A DNA stretch of 54,765 bases, taken from contig CBDUQS010000002.1 of the NCBI GenBank assembly GCA_965369815.1, positions 1 through 54,765 of the forward strand. Reading direction: 5' to 3'. Each line of letters begins with the position of its first letter. Position 1 is the stretch's first letter. Positions 1 through 8,208 of this stretch are shown here, in pieces. The notes below the pieces were generated by a model. It saw only the letters and a program-made list of their open reading frames with translations. It was not told where the DNA came from and did not search any database. Source of the DNA: DAOWGG01 sp965369815 (GTDB taxonomy: Bacteria > Patescibacteriota > Gracilibacteria > UM-FILTER-43-11). Made by a program: the position numbers and the translations under genes.

Positions 1-120
1 TTTTTCTTTCTGAGGAGGTTCAGTGGTAATAGGTTTTTCTGAAACTTCAGCAGGAACAGAAGCCTGCTCGTTTTTTTCTACCTCCAACTCCCCTTGTAGT
101 GGTTGTTGATCGTCAGCCAT
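1..120 (-). CDS. Unknown protein downstream of rpsB, N-terminus only
   Basis: Forty codons from an ATG at 118-120 are visible before the window edge, five bases after the rpsB stop and in the same orientation. The visible part is acidic and rich in Pro, Glu and Gln, so it looks like a disordered N-terminal extension. The gene after rpsB is usually tsf (EF-Ts), but the typical EF-Ts start is not seen here, so this could be an extended tsf or something else. There is no Shine-Dalgarno sequence before the ATG. Confidence 0.55.
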   Translation of the reverse strand, partial: MADDQQPLQGELEVEKNEQASVPAEVSEKPITTEPPQKEK

Positions 121-125
121 AAAAT

Positions 126-812
126 TTAATTTTTAGGAGCTTTTGCAGAGAGAGCTTCTTTAGCCAAAGTCAGAATGTAATTGATTGATTTAATTGCATC
201 ATCGTTCGCAGGAATTCCGTAATCTACCAAATCAGGATCAGCATTACTATCTATAATAGCAACCACAGGAATTTTCAATCGACGAGCTTCACGAACCGCA
301 ATAATATCGCGAACAGTATCAACAACAAAAAGAATATCAGGAGTTTCTTTCATATCCTCCACACCAGATAAAGAAGTGGAAAGATCTTGAATTTTTTTAC
401 GAAGCTTCGATTGCTCTTTCTTTGTATACTTACCAAGAGCACCCGTTCGATCATCATCTTTCAATTGCTTGAAGTAATCGATTCGCTTTTTAATGGTTTT
501 AAAGTTGGTCAAAAGCCCTGGAATCCACTTATCGGTTACAATAGGCTGTTGAGTGTCTTTCTTAATCTCCTGAAGCATTGCATGAGACTGCTGCTTAGTA
601 CCAACAAACAAAATTGTTTTATTGGCACGAGAAGCATTTGCTAAAAAGTCCAAAGCAACAATAAGTGCTTCTGCTGTCTTTTTTAGATCAAAAATGTGAA
701 TCCCATGACGCTTATCATATAAATAAGGCTTCATTTTAGGGTTCCACTTGTGGGTTGGGTGACCAAAATGCACTGCATTTTGAATCATTTCTTTTAAAGA
801 AATATCTGACAT
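126..812 (-). CDS. rpsB: 30S ribosomal protein S2
   Basis: Ribosomal protein S2 of the small subunit, 228 residues, close to the usual length. Family hallmarks are the N-terminal segment AVHFGHPTHKWNPKMKPY, then KRHGIHIFDLKKT, WIPGLLTNF in the middle, and the C-terminal VVAIIDSNADPDLVDYGIPAND block. The frame is open upstream to a GTG at 828-830, but the ATG at 810-812 is chosen because AAGGA lies just before it and S2 proteins begin there. It is followed within five bases by another gene and preceded by a leader of about 100 bases behind a good promoter, which fits the leader-based autoregulation known for rpsB in other bacteria (inference here). Confidence 0.97.
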   Translation of the reverse strand: MSDISLKEMIQNAVHFGHPTHKWNPKMKPYLYDKRHGIHIFDLKKTAEALIVALDFLANASRANKTILFVGTKQQSHAMLQEIKKDTQQPIVTDKWIPGLLTNFKTIKKRIDYFKQLKDDDRTGALGKYTKKEQSKLRKKIQDLSTSLSGVEDMKETPDILFVVDTVRDIIAVREARRLKIPVVAIIDSNADPDLVDYGIPANDDAIKSINYILTLAKEALSAKAPKN

Positions 813-923
813 AATCCTTGGGGTTAACACCTTATCTCGTCACTTTCACTCTTTAACTCCAATGAACTATCGGAGCAGGATGAGCGAATCAGAAATAAGA
901 CTTAAAATAATTAATGCTCAAAG

Positions 924-952
924 ATTCTATCAGAGAGAGCTTCAGGGTGCAA
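924..952 (-). promoter_or_regulatory. Promoter of rpsB
   Basis: On the minus strand: -35 TTGCAC (947-952), 17-base spacer, -10 TAGAAT (924-929) preceded by TGA (extended -10). It gives a leader of about 105 bases before rpsB. Confidence 0.7.
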
Positions 953-967
953 GGTAAAAATTAAAAA

Positions 968-996
968 TTGACAAAATAACAAGATAAACTAATAAT
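968..996 (+). promoter_or_regulatory. Promoter of the 155-residue unknown gene
   Basis: TTGACA at 968-973, 17-base spacer, AATAAT at 991-996. The expected transcript start is about 15-20 bases before the ATG at 1020, with no Shine-Dalgarno sequence, so the mRNA leader is very short. Confidence 0.6.
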
Positions 997-1019
997 AGGC
1001 TCCATAATAATAAAGTATT

Positions 1020-1487
1020 ATGCTCTCCATACAAGAAACATTTACTGGAATAAAAAGTAAGGCTGAAAAAATATTAGGTCTAGATAAAAAATCTGAACTA
1101 GCTCTTCTAACACGTGATAGGGTTGAAGATTTAGTAAATGGATTTTTAAAATACTATTCCATAGATCAACTCAATGGAAATGAAGCCCTATTCTACCAAA
1201 ATGAAGCCCAGCTTCGACAGGATGTTATAAGGCGGCTCAGAAGAATATTGCCAGATCACATTCTAGAAGATAGTAATTGGCTTGATGTTCAAAATTTATT
1301 TGAAAAATTTTTTTCAAAAGGAGGATTATTGGTTAAGGGTGATGATGAAGAGGTATACAAGGATTTGGCTGAAAGAATGGAGTACTCAGTTGATTTACTT
1401 AAAAAAATAATGTATTGCGTCGGTCGTAGTCAGCGACTAGGAATAAAAACGTCTGGAGTCAATACAGTTGACAAAGTAAAAAAGTAA
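1020..1487 (+). CDS. Unknown 155-residue protein
   Basis: No family recognised. The protein is soluble, charged and mostly helical in appearance, without signal peptide, membrane segment or cysteine motif. It ends in a Lys-rich tail. It has its own promoter (968-996), transcribed away from rpsB. The next gene's promoter overlaps its 3' end, so the two are probably transcribed independently though they are neighbours of similar character. Confidence 0.7.
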   Translation: MLSIQETFTGIKSKAEKILGLDKKSELALLTRDRVEDLVNGFLKYYSIDQLNGNEALFYQNEAQLRQDVIRRLRRILPDHILEDSNWLDVQNLFEKFFSKGGLLVKGDDEEVYKDLAERMEYSVDLLKKIMYCVGRSQRLGIKTSGVNTVDKVKK

Positions 1488-1495
1488 GGTAAAAT
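1468..1495 (+). promoter_or_regulatory. Promoter of the 148-residue unknown gene
   Basis: TTGACA at 1468-1473 lies inside the end of the upstream gene; 16 bases later TAAAAT at 1490-1495. The transcript would start about 20 bases before the ATG at 1522. Confidence 0.6.
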
Positions 1496-1521
1496 TAAAC
1501 ACTTAAGTAACCCCCCAAAAA

Positions 1522-1968
1522 ATGACTGAAAAACCGAATCATCATCCAGATGAAGCTACAAAAAACCTAGAAGAGCAACGCCTCAGGCTAGCAAAACAGC
1601 TGGAGCTACCTGAAAACACAACTTCTGAGCAAATAGACACACTGGGAAAGGTAAGGGAATTTAGCGGTCACGAAGAGATGCTTCGTACTCATTTTATCGA
1701 TCATATACGCATTGCCACTTGCCAACCATTTTCCGATGACATGAGCTGGAGTCAAATCAATGAAATAGTTGAAAAACTAATGTTCACCTTAATTCAAAAA
1801 GAATCCGATGAACCAGATGGTCCCAATCTTCTAAAAATGATGAGTGCGGTTCACCCAGATGACTACGAAGAGATAGATAAAAAATTGTGTAAAATTCTTG
1901 GACTCCCAGGGGGTTCAACTGAAGATCTAACTGAATGCATTCAGAAAGGAATTAATTTCGAAAAATAA
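1522..1968 (+). CDS. Unknown 148-residue acidic protein
   Basis: No family recognised. It is acidic and helical in appearance, with an N-terminal Glu/Lys/Arg/Gln-rich coil (about residues 13-33). No signal peptide or membrane segment is seen. It sits between two other small unknown genes with separate or weak promoters. Nothing in the sequence indicates its function. Confidence 0.7.
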   Translation: MTEKPNHHPDEATKNLEEQRLRLAKQLELPENTTSEQIDTLGKVREFSGHEEMLRTHFIDHIRIATCQPFSDDMSWSQINEIVEKLMFTLIQKESDEPDGPNLLKMMSAVHPDDYEEIDKKLCKILGLPGGSTEDLTECIQKGINFEK

Positions 1969-1996
1969 ATTCAGATGAATAAGTAAAATATTCTAT

Positions 1997-2254
1997 ATGA
2001 AACATTTCAGAAGTGGATTCATAGAAGGTAAGCTCCATGAGGATGGGAAAAAGCCAATCATTCTAGGGGAAACGATTTTCTGCCCCTACTCAGAAGAAGA
2101 ACCATGCCCAGAAAATCATCGAGACTACAGCCCAACAGAAGTTATTATCGATGGAGAAAGACGAATCTTATACAGATGCTTCAATGGTTGCACTAGAAAT
2201 TTAGATGAGGAAGATTATGAACACATTGATGGAAGAATCATCAAGAAAGCTTAA
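1997..2254 (+). CDS. Small four-cysteine protein
   Basis: An 85-residue protein with two cysteine pairs: CPYSEEEPC (residues 29-37) and CFNGC (62-66). This spacing could bind zinc, but it matches no zinc-ribbon family I know by sight. The ATG lacks a Shine-Dalgarno sequence and has TAAAAT close upstream. Its 3' end overlaps the convergent rlmD-like gene by 14 bases. No function can be assigned. Confidence 0.65.
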   Translation: MKHFRSGFIEGKLHEDGKKPIILGETIFCPYSEEEPCPENHRDYSPTEVIIDGERRILYRCFNGCTRNLDEEDYEHIDGRIIKKA

Positions 2255-3410
2255 TCAACTCCACCACTGTTTCCATATGATTGGTCTGAGGGAATAGATC
2301 GAAAACCGCCACGCTTTTTAATTGATAGTGTTTTTTGAATTTCGGCAGATCTTTTTCAAGCTGTTTAATATTACAAGAAATATAAACAATCGCTTTGGGT
2401 TGAATTCGAATCAGTTCTTCAATCGTCTTCGGGTGCATTCCACTCCGAGGAGGATCAGTCACCACATATAAAGGAGCGGAAAGTGTCAGCTTTCGAAGCT
2501 GAGTCGCATCCATATTAATCGCTTCCACATTATCCGTTTTATTCAGCTTAATATTCGCATTAGCAGCAACCGTACAACCCTCAAAACTCTCCACTGTTTT
2601 CACGGTTTTAAATAAATCTGCATTAATAATGCCAAATGTCCCCACTCCCCCATATAAATCCAACAAATGAGTTTTATATTCTTCATTATCTGAATACCCT
2701 TTTAGCAATTCATTCACATATTCATGCATTTTTTCTGCCATCGCATGATTGTTCTGAAAAAACCCCTGAGCACTGTAATGAAAAGTCTTACCCATCATGG
2801 TTTCTTCGAGCATATCGGAACCCTTGATGGCGATAAATTCCTCTCCATAGCTCATATCGGTTTTGGCAGGCATATAGGTAATTAAAACATTGTTCGCAGA
2901 TGTTTTCAGTGAAAAAGCCTTGATCCGCTCCACAGCGTCACCACATTTAGAAGAATCTTTATTTAAAACAAAGGAAATAGAAGAATCGTTCTGAGGCGTG
3001 CGAATCACCGCGTAACGGTAAGTTCCCGTATGCTCCTTTGGCTCAAAATCATCCGCGTCACCAAAAGCATCCCAAACTTCTTTAATCAATTCATTCAATC
3101 GTGGATTCGAAATCGCGCATTCCGGAATACTCACCCGCCACCGCCAGCTCTTCTTTTGCCGAAAGCCAATCCCCTCCTCCGTAAATACCATATCCATTCG
3201 ATTCCGATAAAAATACTCTTCGCCAGAAAACATTTGAACACCTTGCCTACCGGCAGGCAGGTCTTCAAATTCCGTCACCTGAGCAGCTCGTTTTTTCTTA
3301 TTTTCCAGTTGAACTTCATAAGGAATGTGCTGCATCACACAGCCACCACATTTATCACGGAAGCCAGTATCAGGAAGGGCGAAATAAGGACATTTAGGTT
3401 CTCTGGTCAT
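2241..3410 (-). CDS. RlmD/TrmA-family RNA (uracil-5-)-methyltransferase
   Basis: SAM-dependent m5U methyltransferase of the RumA/RlmD/TrmA family, 389 residues, acting on rRNA or tRNA. Visible motifs: N-terminal Cys residues C7, C21 and C24 (CGGC) plus a later Cys for the iron-sulfur cluster typical of this family; DLYGGVGTFGI (SAM binding); TDPPRSGMHP; and YISCN with the catalytic cysteine. The N-terminal TRAM domain of many relatives is absent. C7 to C21 is longer than the usual C-x5-C. Residues about 50-57 (DLPAGRQG) come from a palindromic repeat inserted in frame. It ends on TGA, one of the proofs that TGA is a stop here. Substrate (23S U1939 or tRNA U54) cannot be decided. Confidence 0.88.
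   Translation of the reverse strand: MTREPKCPYFALPDTGFRDKCGGCVMQHIPYEVQLENKKKRAAQVTEFEDLPAGRQGVQMFSGEEYFYRNRMDMVFTEEGIGFRQKKSWRWRVSIPECAISNPRLNELIKEVWDAFGDADDFEPKEHTGTYRYAVIRTPQNDSSISFVLNKDSSKCGDAVERIKAFSLKTSANNVLITYMPAKTDMSYGEEFIAIKGSDMLEETMMGKTFHYSAQGFFQNNHAMAEKMHEYVNELLKGYSDNEEYKTHLLDLYGGVGTFGIINADLFKTVKTVESFEGCTVAANANIKLNKTDNVEAINMDATQLRKLTLSAPLYVVTDPPRSGMHPKTIEELIRIQPKAIVYISCNIKQLEKDLPKFKKHYQLKSVAVFDLFPQTNHMETVVELIKLS
3241..3261. repeat. Short palindromic repeat inside the rlmD-like gene
   Basis: The core TGCCTACCGGCAGGCA is an inverted repeat with one mismatch. On the coding strand it translates as PAGRQG. Peptides of this kind recur as in-frame insertions in many CPR proteins, from recollection. 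Confidence 0.75.
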
Positions 3411-3437
3411 AGTAAGTTAGTAAGAAACAAGGGTTTT

Positions 3438-3446
3438 TGATATAAT
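3438..3446 (+). promoter_or_regulatory. Extended -10 promoter of the first glycosyltransferase
   Basis: TGATATAAT, a perfect -10 hexamer with an upstream TGn. No convincing -35 is seen. It lies about 50 bases before the ATG at 3495. Confidence 0.5.
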
Positions 3447-3494
3447 GCGGAGCCATAATATATGATAAACTCCCCAGTGACTAGTGACTAAAAA

Positions 3495-4538
3495 ATGAAT
3501 TTTCTCCCCAAAGTCAGTATCGGCCTCGTTCTTTACAAAGGCGAAAAATACTTAAAACCTTGCCTTCAAAGCTTGCTCAGTCAGGATTATCCAAATATTG
3601 AGTTCTTATTTCGCGACCAAAGCCCAGATGGAGAAGCTTACGAGTATATTAAAAACGAATTACAGGATTACTTAGGGGGCTTCAAGCTCGAAAAAGGGCC
3701 AAACTTATGGCACAGCGGTGGGCACAACGCATTGATTCGGCGAATGACCGGTGATTATTACATCACCTGCAGTAACGACATGATCTACCCAGAAGATTTT
3801 GTTTCTAAAATCATTCAAACGCTCGAGAAACCACAAAACCGTCACTACGGCTCTGCCACTTGTAAATTAATGGTATGGAATTTTGACCCCGAAAACGGAA
3901 TCAGTGAATCAACCAACACAATCGACAGTTGTGGAATTGGCTTAACCCATTCTCACCATTTTTATGATATCGGCCAAGGAGAAGAAGATAATGATCAATA
4001 CGATTCTGTTAAAGATATTTTTGGACCTTCGGGTGCACTGAGCATTTTCCGAAAAAACGCACTCGACGATATCGCTTACGAAAATGATCGAGGAATCCCC
4101 GAATATTACGATTCTCTACTCCATTATAAAAACGATGTTGATTTAGCCTACCGTCTGCAATGGGCCGGTCATAAAAGCCTTTTTATTCCCCACGTGCAAG
4201 TATGGCACGATAGACAGGCAACCAATCTTCATAAATCCAAACTGCTTGCAAAACGAATCACAAAAGCAAGAGATGACAAATCAATTTTCACCAGAGAAAA
4301 CTCTTTTTTCGGCCAACAAGTAGTGATGCAGAAAAACTTTAACCCAGACTTCTCCCTGAAAGTAAGAGCGAAAAGCCTGGGTTACAAAATCGCCGCCCTC
4401 ACCTACGCCTCCCTGTTCGAACGATACCTTTTAAAACAGCTAGATATCGTCCGGGAATTTAAAGAAGAAATTGAAAACAAGCAAGATTCCATCAAATTCC
4501 GTATGCCACCCAGTTACATTGAACGATTAATGAAATAA
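3495..4538 (+). CDS. Family 2 glycosyltransferase
   Basis: GT-A fold glycosyltransferase of 347 residues. It starts with KVSIGLVLYKGEKYLKPCLQSLLSQDYPN, the nucleotide-binding N-terminus of GT2 enzymes. SND (residues 93-95) is the likely metal-binding DxD equivalent. WHSGGHNALIRR and KNDVDLAYRLQWAG are further GT2 blocks. The last 100 residues are a basic tail. No membrane segment is seen. It is followed by a second GT2 gene after an 80-bp repeat. The two probably act on the same surface glycan (inference from adjacency). Donor and acceptor are unknown. Confidence 0.88.
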   Translation: MNFLPKVSIGLVLYKGEKYLKPCLQSLLSQDYPNIEFLFRDQSPDGEAYEYIKNELQDYLGGFKLEKGPNLWHSGGHNALIRRMTGDYYITCSNDMIYPEDFVSKIIQTLEKPQNRHYGSATCKLMVWNFDPENGISESTNTIDSCGIGLTHSHHFYDIGQGEEDNDQYDSVKDIFGPSGALSIFRKNALDDIAYENDRGIPEYYDSLLHYKNDVDLAYRLQWAGHKSLFIPHVQVWHDRQATNLHKSKLLAKRITKARDDKSIFTRENSFFGQQVVMQKNFNPDFSLKVRAKSLGYKIAALTYASLFERYLLKQLDIVREFKEEIENKQDSIKFRMPPSYIERLMK

Positions 4539-4540
4539 CT

Positions 4541-4620
4541 CGAATAGTGCGCCAAATAGTGGACCGAATTGTTGTATGACAAACCACTATACGGTGCACT
4601 ATGCGGTCCACCATCCGAAT
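4541..4620. repeat. 12-bp-unit inverted array, copy A
   Basis: Units of 12 bp resembling GAATAGTGGACC run forward from 4542, and the same units in reverse orientation run back at the right end, giving a hairpin-like structure. It is about 86 percent identical (11 differences in 80 by eye) to the copy at 43365-43444. It separates the two glycosyltransferase genes and creates a false upstream extension of the second. Confidence 0.85.
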
Positions 4621-4622
4621 CT

Positions 4623-5444
4623 ATGAAGATTAAGGCTTCCATCATCATCCTCGACTTCTTTAAAAGCAAACGAGTTTGTGAGAATGTTAAAAGTATCCTT
4701 AAGCAAAAGGTGGATTTTAAATATGAAGTGATCGTCGTCGACAACAGCGCCAACCCGCTAAATGCCAAAAAGCTGGAATCCCTCAGGAAATTCCCCAACG
4801 TTAAGCTTTATATCAACGATGAAAATGTTGGTTACCCCAAAGGGAATAATCAAGGCGTCGCTCGCTCTAAAGGTGAATATGTATTGATTGTGAATCCCGA
4901 TATTCTGTGGGGAAAGGCGGATACGCTTCAAAAATTGGTGAATGCAATGGAAAAAGATTCAACCATTGGTGTACTCGGCCCCAAACAAATCAACGACGGA
5001 GACAATTCAATCGCCATGACCGTCCGACGCTTCCCCAAACTCACCCTTCAGATCGCAAGGCGCACGAAACTACGAAAGCTACCCATCATCCGTGATCTGG
5101 TCGCCAAAGACGAATGCCGAGATTTAAACTACAGCAAAACTCAGGAAGTCGACTGGCTCCAATCCAGCTTCTGGATCACTCCTCGAAAACTCTGGAACAA
5201 ACTCGGCGGCCTCGACACTCGCTATCGAATTTTCATGACAGATCCAGATTACTGCTGGAAAGCATGGAAAGCGGGCTACCGCGTGATTTATGAACCCTCT
5301 ATCCAAGTCCACGCCGACGGTATCCGCTGCAGCCACGGCGGAGTAAAAGAATTCTTCAGCAAATGGATCCTCCGTCAGCACTTTGTCGACGCCGTGAAAT
5401 ACAGAGTACGGCATTTTGGAAAAAGGAATCCAAGAAGAAAATAA
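4623..5444 (+). CDS. Family 2 glycosyltransferase, rhamnosyltransferase-like
   Basis: A 273-residue GT2 enzyme resembling WbbL-type rhamnosyltransferases. Motifs: ASIIILDFFKSKRV at the start, EVIVVDNSAN, NVGYPKGNNQGVARSKGEY, VNPDI (metal/nucleotide site) and MTDPDYCWKAWKAGYRVIYEP near the end. The frame is open upstream to a TTG at 4569, but those 18 codons come from the 80-bp repeat, so the ATG at 4623 is taken. No Shine-Dalgarno is present. rmlA in the same window would supply dTDP-sugar precursors for such an enzyme, but the link is only inferred. Confidence 0.88.
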   Translation: MKIKASIIILDFFKSKRVCENVKSILKQKVDFKYEVIVVDNSANPLNAKKLESLRKFPNVKLYINDENVGYPKGNNQGVARSKGEYVLIVNPDILWGKADTLQKLVNAMEKDSTIGVLGPKQINDGDNSIAMTVRRFPKLTLQIARRTKLRKLPIIRDLVAKDECRDLNYSKTQEVDWLQSSFWITPRKLWNKLGGLDTRYRIFMTDPDYCWKAWKAGYRVIYEPSIQVHADGIRCSHGGVKEFFSKWILRQHFVDAVKYRVRHFGKRNPRRK

Positions 5445-5462
5445 AATAAATAAAATTTCAAC

Positions 5463-6815
5463 ATGACATTAACAAAAAAATTAGGAATTGTATTTTTCAC
5501 ACTCCTTGTTGTAGCAATAGCCAACACGAGTGTTGTTTATAATTTTCAAACTTCACAAAAAACCGATGCAGCGATCATTGATGCAGCGGGTCGAAACAGA
5601 ATGCTATCTCAGAAAATAGGCTTTCTTGCCGAACAAATAGTCAATGGCAATGAATCGATAAAATCAGAACTTCAAGAAGTCATCTATCTTCACGACACCT
5701 CATTTTTAGCTCTAAAAAACGGAGGAATTGCGCCAGGAATATCAAACAATCGAACTCTGCCAGAAACTATTCCTTCCATTATGCCTTTAGTAGAAAATGC
5801 TGGTGAACTCTGGCTAAAATACAAAGCAAATGCCGAGGTTATTGCAAATAAGCCAATTATTATTAATGAAATTCCCAATCCAGCCGTAATAACTGCATTG
5901 AGCTTTATAGAAAAAAATGCGCTAGAGATGCTGAATAGAAACAATGAAATGACCAAGGCTTACGTGATAAGCAATGAAATAAAGCAAAAAAGTACAAATG
6001 GAGCCCTTTTCATTATCCTAATTATCTACGCAATAGTAATAGGATTTGGCTTTATTGTTTCCCGCTCACTCGTTCACACATTAGAAGTGTTAGATAAGGC
6101 AAAAACAAACCTTGTTTCCTTGATTGCCCACCAGTTAAAAACACCAATCACCGCAATAAGCTGGAATACAGAGACATTATTAAGTGGAGATCATGGAGCG
6201 CTCAACCCTGAGCAGACCGACACACTAAATCAAATCGATAATACAAATGGGAGAATGAAGAAATTAATAAACAGTTTTTTGAATATTTCCAATATTGACT
6301 TGGGAGTAGTAACTATTAAAACTAAGACAATTAATTTTATCGATGTATGCGAAGAGGCACTTAATGGAATGGAACCACAGATCTTAGAAAAAAATCACAC
6401 AATCATCAAAAAATATGATAAAAAATCCTCCATTGCCCCAGCGGATCAAAACTTACTACGAATTATCTTCGAAAACCTTATTTCAAATGCAATCAAGTAC
6501 ACTCCAGAGAATGGAGAAATAACGATTTCAATAGGTGCATTAAATCACGAGATTACATTGAGCGTTTCTAACGGCGGAAATCCAATAACCAAGGAGGATC
6601 AATCAAAAATATTCGATAAATTATACCGAACAGATGATGCACAAAAAATGGACCCCGATGGGAATGGGTTGGGTCTTTACCTAGTAAAAAAGATTGTTAA
6701 AAATGCGGGTGGCCGAATCTGGATTGAATCAAAAAAAGGAAGTAACACCATATTTTCTGTCGCCTTTCCTATTACAGGAATGAAGGAGAGAGAAGGCATT
6801 AAATCATTGTCATAA
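5463..6815 (+). CDS. Membrane sensor histidine kinase
   Basis: Sensor kinase of a two-component system, 450 residues. TM1 about 8-28; an extracytoplasmic helical domain with AAGRNRMLSQKI (41-52), the signature of PilJ/NarX-type sensor domains; TM2 about 180-201. The kinase core follows directly without a HAMP domain: H-box AHQLKTP with H223, N-box ENLISNAIKYTP with N342, G-boxes DPDGNGLGLYLVKK (398-410) and GGRIWIES. The response regulator gene begins 54 bases downstream behind its own promoter. The stimulus is unknown; PilJ-type domains occur in pilus chemosensors and nitrate sensors. Confidence 0.93.
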   Translation: MTLTKKLGIVFFTLLVVAIANTSVVYNFQTSQKTDAAIIDAAGRNRMLSQKIGFLAEQIVNGNESIKSELQEVIYLHDTSFLALKNGGIAPGISNNRTLPETIPSIMPLVENAGELWLKYKANAEVIANKPIIINEIPNPAVITALSFIEKNALEMLNRNNEMTKAYVISNEIKQKSTNGALFIILIIYAIVIGFGFIVSRSLVHTLEVLDKAKTNLVSLIAHQLKTPITAISWNTETLLSGDHGALNPEQTDTLNQIDNTNGRMKKLINSFLNISNIDLGVVTIKTKTINFIDVCEEALNGMEPQILEKNHTIIKKYDKKSSIAPADQNLLRIIFENLISNAIKYTPENGEITISIGALNHEITLSVSNGGNPITKEDQSKIFDKLYRTDDAQKMDPDGNGLGLYLVKKIVKNAGGRIWIESKKGSNTIFSVAFPITGMKEREGIKSLS

Positions 6816-6836
6816 TAAGAAATTTTTTGTTAAAAT
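6807..6836 (+). promoter_or_regulatory. Promoter of the response regulator
   Basis: TTGTCA (6807-6812), 18-base spacer, TAAAAT (6831-6836), overlapping the end of the kinase gene. It suggests the regulator can be transcribed apart from the kinase. Confidence 0.45.
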
Positions 6837-6869
6837 AAGCTTGTTTACAATACTCTACTAAAAAAACCA

Positions 6870-7268
6870 ATGAAAAAAGGACAATCTAAAAAAATAATTC
6901 TCGTAGTCGAAGATGACTCGTCTTTATTAAAAGCGCTCAGCGGAAAGCTAACTCGCGAAGGTTTTAGCGTAATCGAAGCAAAAAATGGATTAACAGGGCT
7001 TAAAAAAGCTTTAAAAGAAAAACCCGACTTGATCATTCTCGATATTCTAATGCCAAAAATGAATGGAATGGAAATGCTAAAAGAGCTAAGAAAAGACGAC
7101 TGGGGTAAGGATATTTACACGATTATGCTAACCAACAAAGAACCTTCAAAGGACCTATTTGAAGAAGCCAAAAGAGCCCCTTATGTATCAACTTATCTAG
7201 CAAAAAGCGACTATAAACTCTCAGAGATTGTAGAAATCGTAAATCAAAAGCTTTCTGATCCAAAATAA
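6870..7268 (+). CDS. Single-domain response regulator
   Basis: A 132-residue receiver domain with no output domain (CheY-like architecture). Acidic pocket D15/D16 in VVEDD, phosphoacceptor D58 in IILDILMP, switch T88 in IMLTNKE, conserved K112 in YLAKSDY. It is very likely phosphorylated by the adjacent kinase. Without a DNA-binding domain it must act through protein partners or as a phosphate sink. The following small membrane protein gene begins 18 bases later and may be cotranscribed. Confidence 0.93.
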   Translation: MKKGQSKKIILVVEDDSSLLKALSGKLTREGFSVIEAKNGLTGLKKALKEKPDLIILDILMPKMNGMEMLKELRKDDWGKDIYTIMLTNKEPSKDLFEEAKRAPYVSTYLAKSDYKLSEIVEIVNQKLSDPK

Positions 7269-7286
7269 TATCAAATTTAAAACCCC

Positions 7287-7628
7287 ATGGTCCCAATCGA
7301 ATACCTCCGACAATTTCGTTTCAGCGGATACGCTATTTTCGACTTTATAGCAGCATTTTTAGGGATCTATCTGCTCGCTCCCCTGCTATCAAAACTATTC
7401 CTAAAACTCAGGCTCGACATCCCCAAAAAGAATTGGTTATTTTTAACCCTACCCATTGGAATTCTTTCTCATTTAGCAGTGGGGAACATAACCCCAATGA
7501 CGAGAGACTTTATGGATTTAGGTAGCCATTATATTTTGAAAATTATGATGATAGGATTACTCTTTTTTGGAATAAGGGGGATTAAAGTGGTGAAGAAAGA
7601 CATGAAAAAAAAGAGGGCTCATAAATAA
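7287..7628 (+). CDS. Small membrane protein of unknown function
   Basis: A 113-residue protein with about three membrane segments (near residues 15-37, 49-66 and 82-100) and a very basic C-terminal tail (KVVKKDMKKKRAHK) that should lie in the cytoplasm. No family is recognised. It follows the response regulator closely and is probably in the same transcript. Confidence 0.75.
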   Translation: MVPIEYLRQFRFSGYAIFDFIAAFLGIYLLAPLLSKLFLKLRLDIPKKNWLFLTLPIGILSHLAVGNITPMTRDFMDLGSHYILKIMMIGLLFFGIRGIKVVKKDMKKKRAHK

Positions 7629-7630
7629 GG

Positions 7631-7659
7631 TTGCATTTTGATCAAAACTTTATTATAAT
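7631..7659 (+). promoter_or_regulatory. Promoter of the exported 158-residue protein
   Basis: TTGCAT (7631-7636), 17-base spacer, perfect TATAAT (7654-7659), about 20 bases before the expected leader of the gene at 7685. Confidence 0.65.
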
Positions 7660-7684
7660 ACAACACTTATTAATTTAGTCTATC

Positions 7685-8161
7685 ATGATCAATCAACCCT
7701 CTTTAGATAATTCTCCAAAAAAACCAAGTCACACCCGTAGCGCACTAAAAGCTTTGGGGCTGGGCTTTATTATGGGAACAACTGCCCTAAGTCCAACTAT
7801 TGTAAATGCACAAGAAAATAGAACCGAAACAATGAATGATGAGGTGGAGGTAATCGCAGCAGCAAAAAATGCGGTAGAAAGATTTGTAAAAGAACAAGGA
7901 GTTGATATGCCTGTATTTAAGGCAAATATCGTCTTCAGAAAAGGACATCCTTTCTTTGACAAAGGAATTAATTGGCTATTAGAGCATGGCTCTGAACGTG
8001 AGGGTGATGTGGTAGATCCAAAAGCAATTGAATATGTTGTTTGCCTAGGAAGCAAACCACTCAAAACTGGAAAAGACGGGGAAGTGGAATTCGACAAAGA
8101 AGGAGATTATGGAGTAGTGGTTCTAGATGCAAACAAGCAAGTTTTAGGAATAGGAGATTAA
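7685..8161 (+). CDS. Exported protein of unknown function
   Basis: A 158-residue protein with a long N-terminal region, a hydrophobic stretch (about residues 20-40, LKALGLGFIMGTTALSPTIV) and a likely signal peptidase site after NAQ, giving an acidic mature domain of about 115 residues. No catalytic motif is recognised. The C-terminal part (KDGEVEFDKEGDYGVVVLDANKQVLGIGD) looks like a small beta domain. The gene has its own strong promoter and is followed by convergent genes. Confidence 0.75.
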   Translation: MINQPSLDNSPKKPSHTRSALKALGLGFIMGTTALSPTIVNAQENRTETMNDEVEVIAAAKNAVERFVKEQGVDMPVFKANIVFRKGHPFFDKGINWLLEHGSEREGDVVDPKAIEYVVCLGSKPLKTGKDGEVEFDKEGDYGVVVLDANKQVLGIGD

Positions 8162-8170
8162 AAGCCAAAT

Positions 8171-8208
8171 CTAAATCCCCGCTGTTTTCTTGACGTCCTG
8201 AATTTCGA
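8171..8208 (-). pseudogene. Remnant of an rmlA 3' end
   Basis: On the minus strand this stretch reads IEIQDVKKTAGI followed by TAG. The intact rmlA at 9153 ends FEVKDVKKPAGI followed by TAA. The last eight codons differ at one residue. The remnant lies directly after the stop of the cis-prenyltransferase-like gene, in another frame, with nothing of the rest of rmlA before it. Confidence 0.75.

Noticed and set aside
4569..4622. Upstream extension of the second glycosyltransferase from a TTG
   Set aside because: The codons lie in the 80-bp inverted repeat, and the family start is at the ATG 4623.
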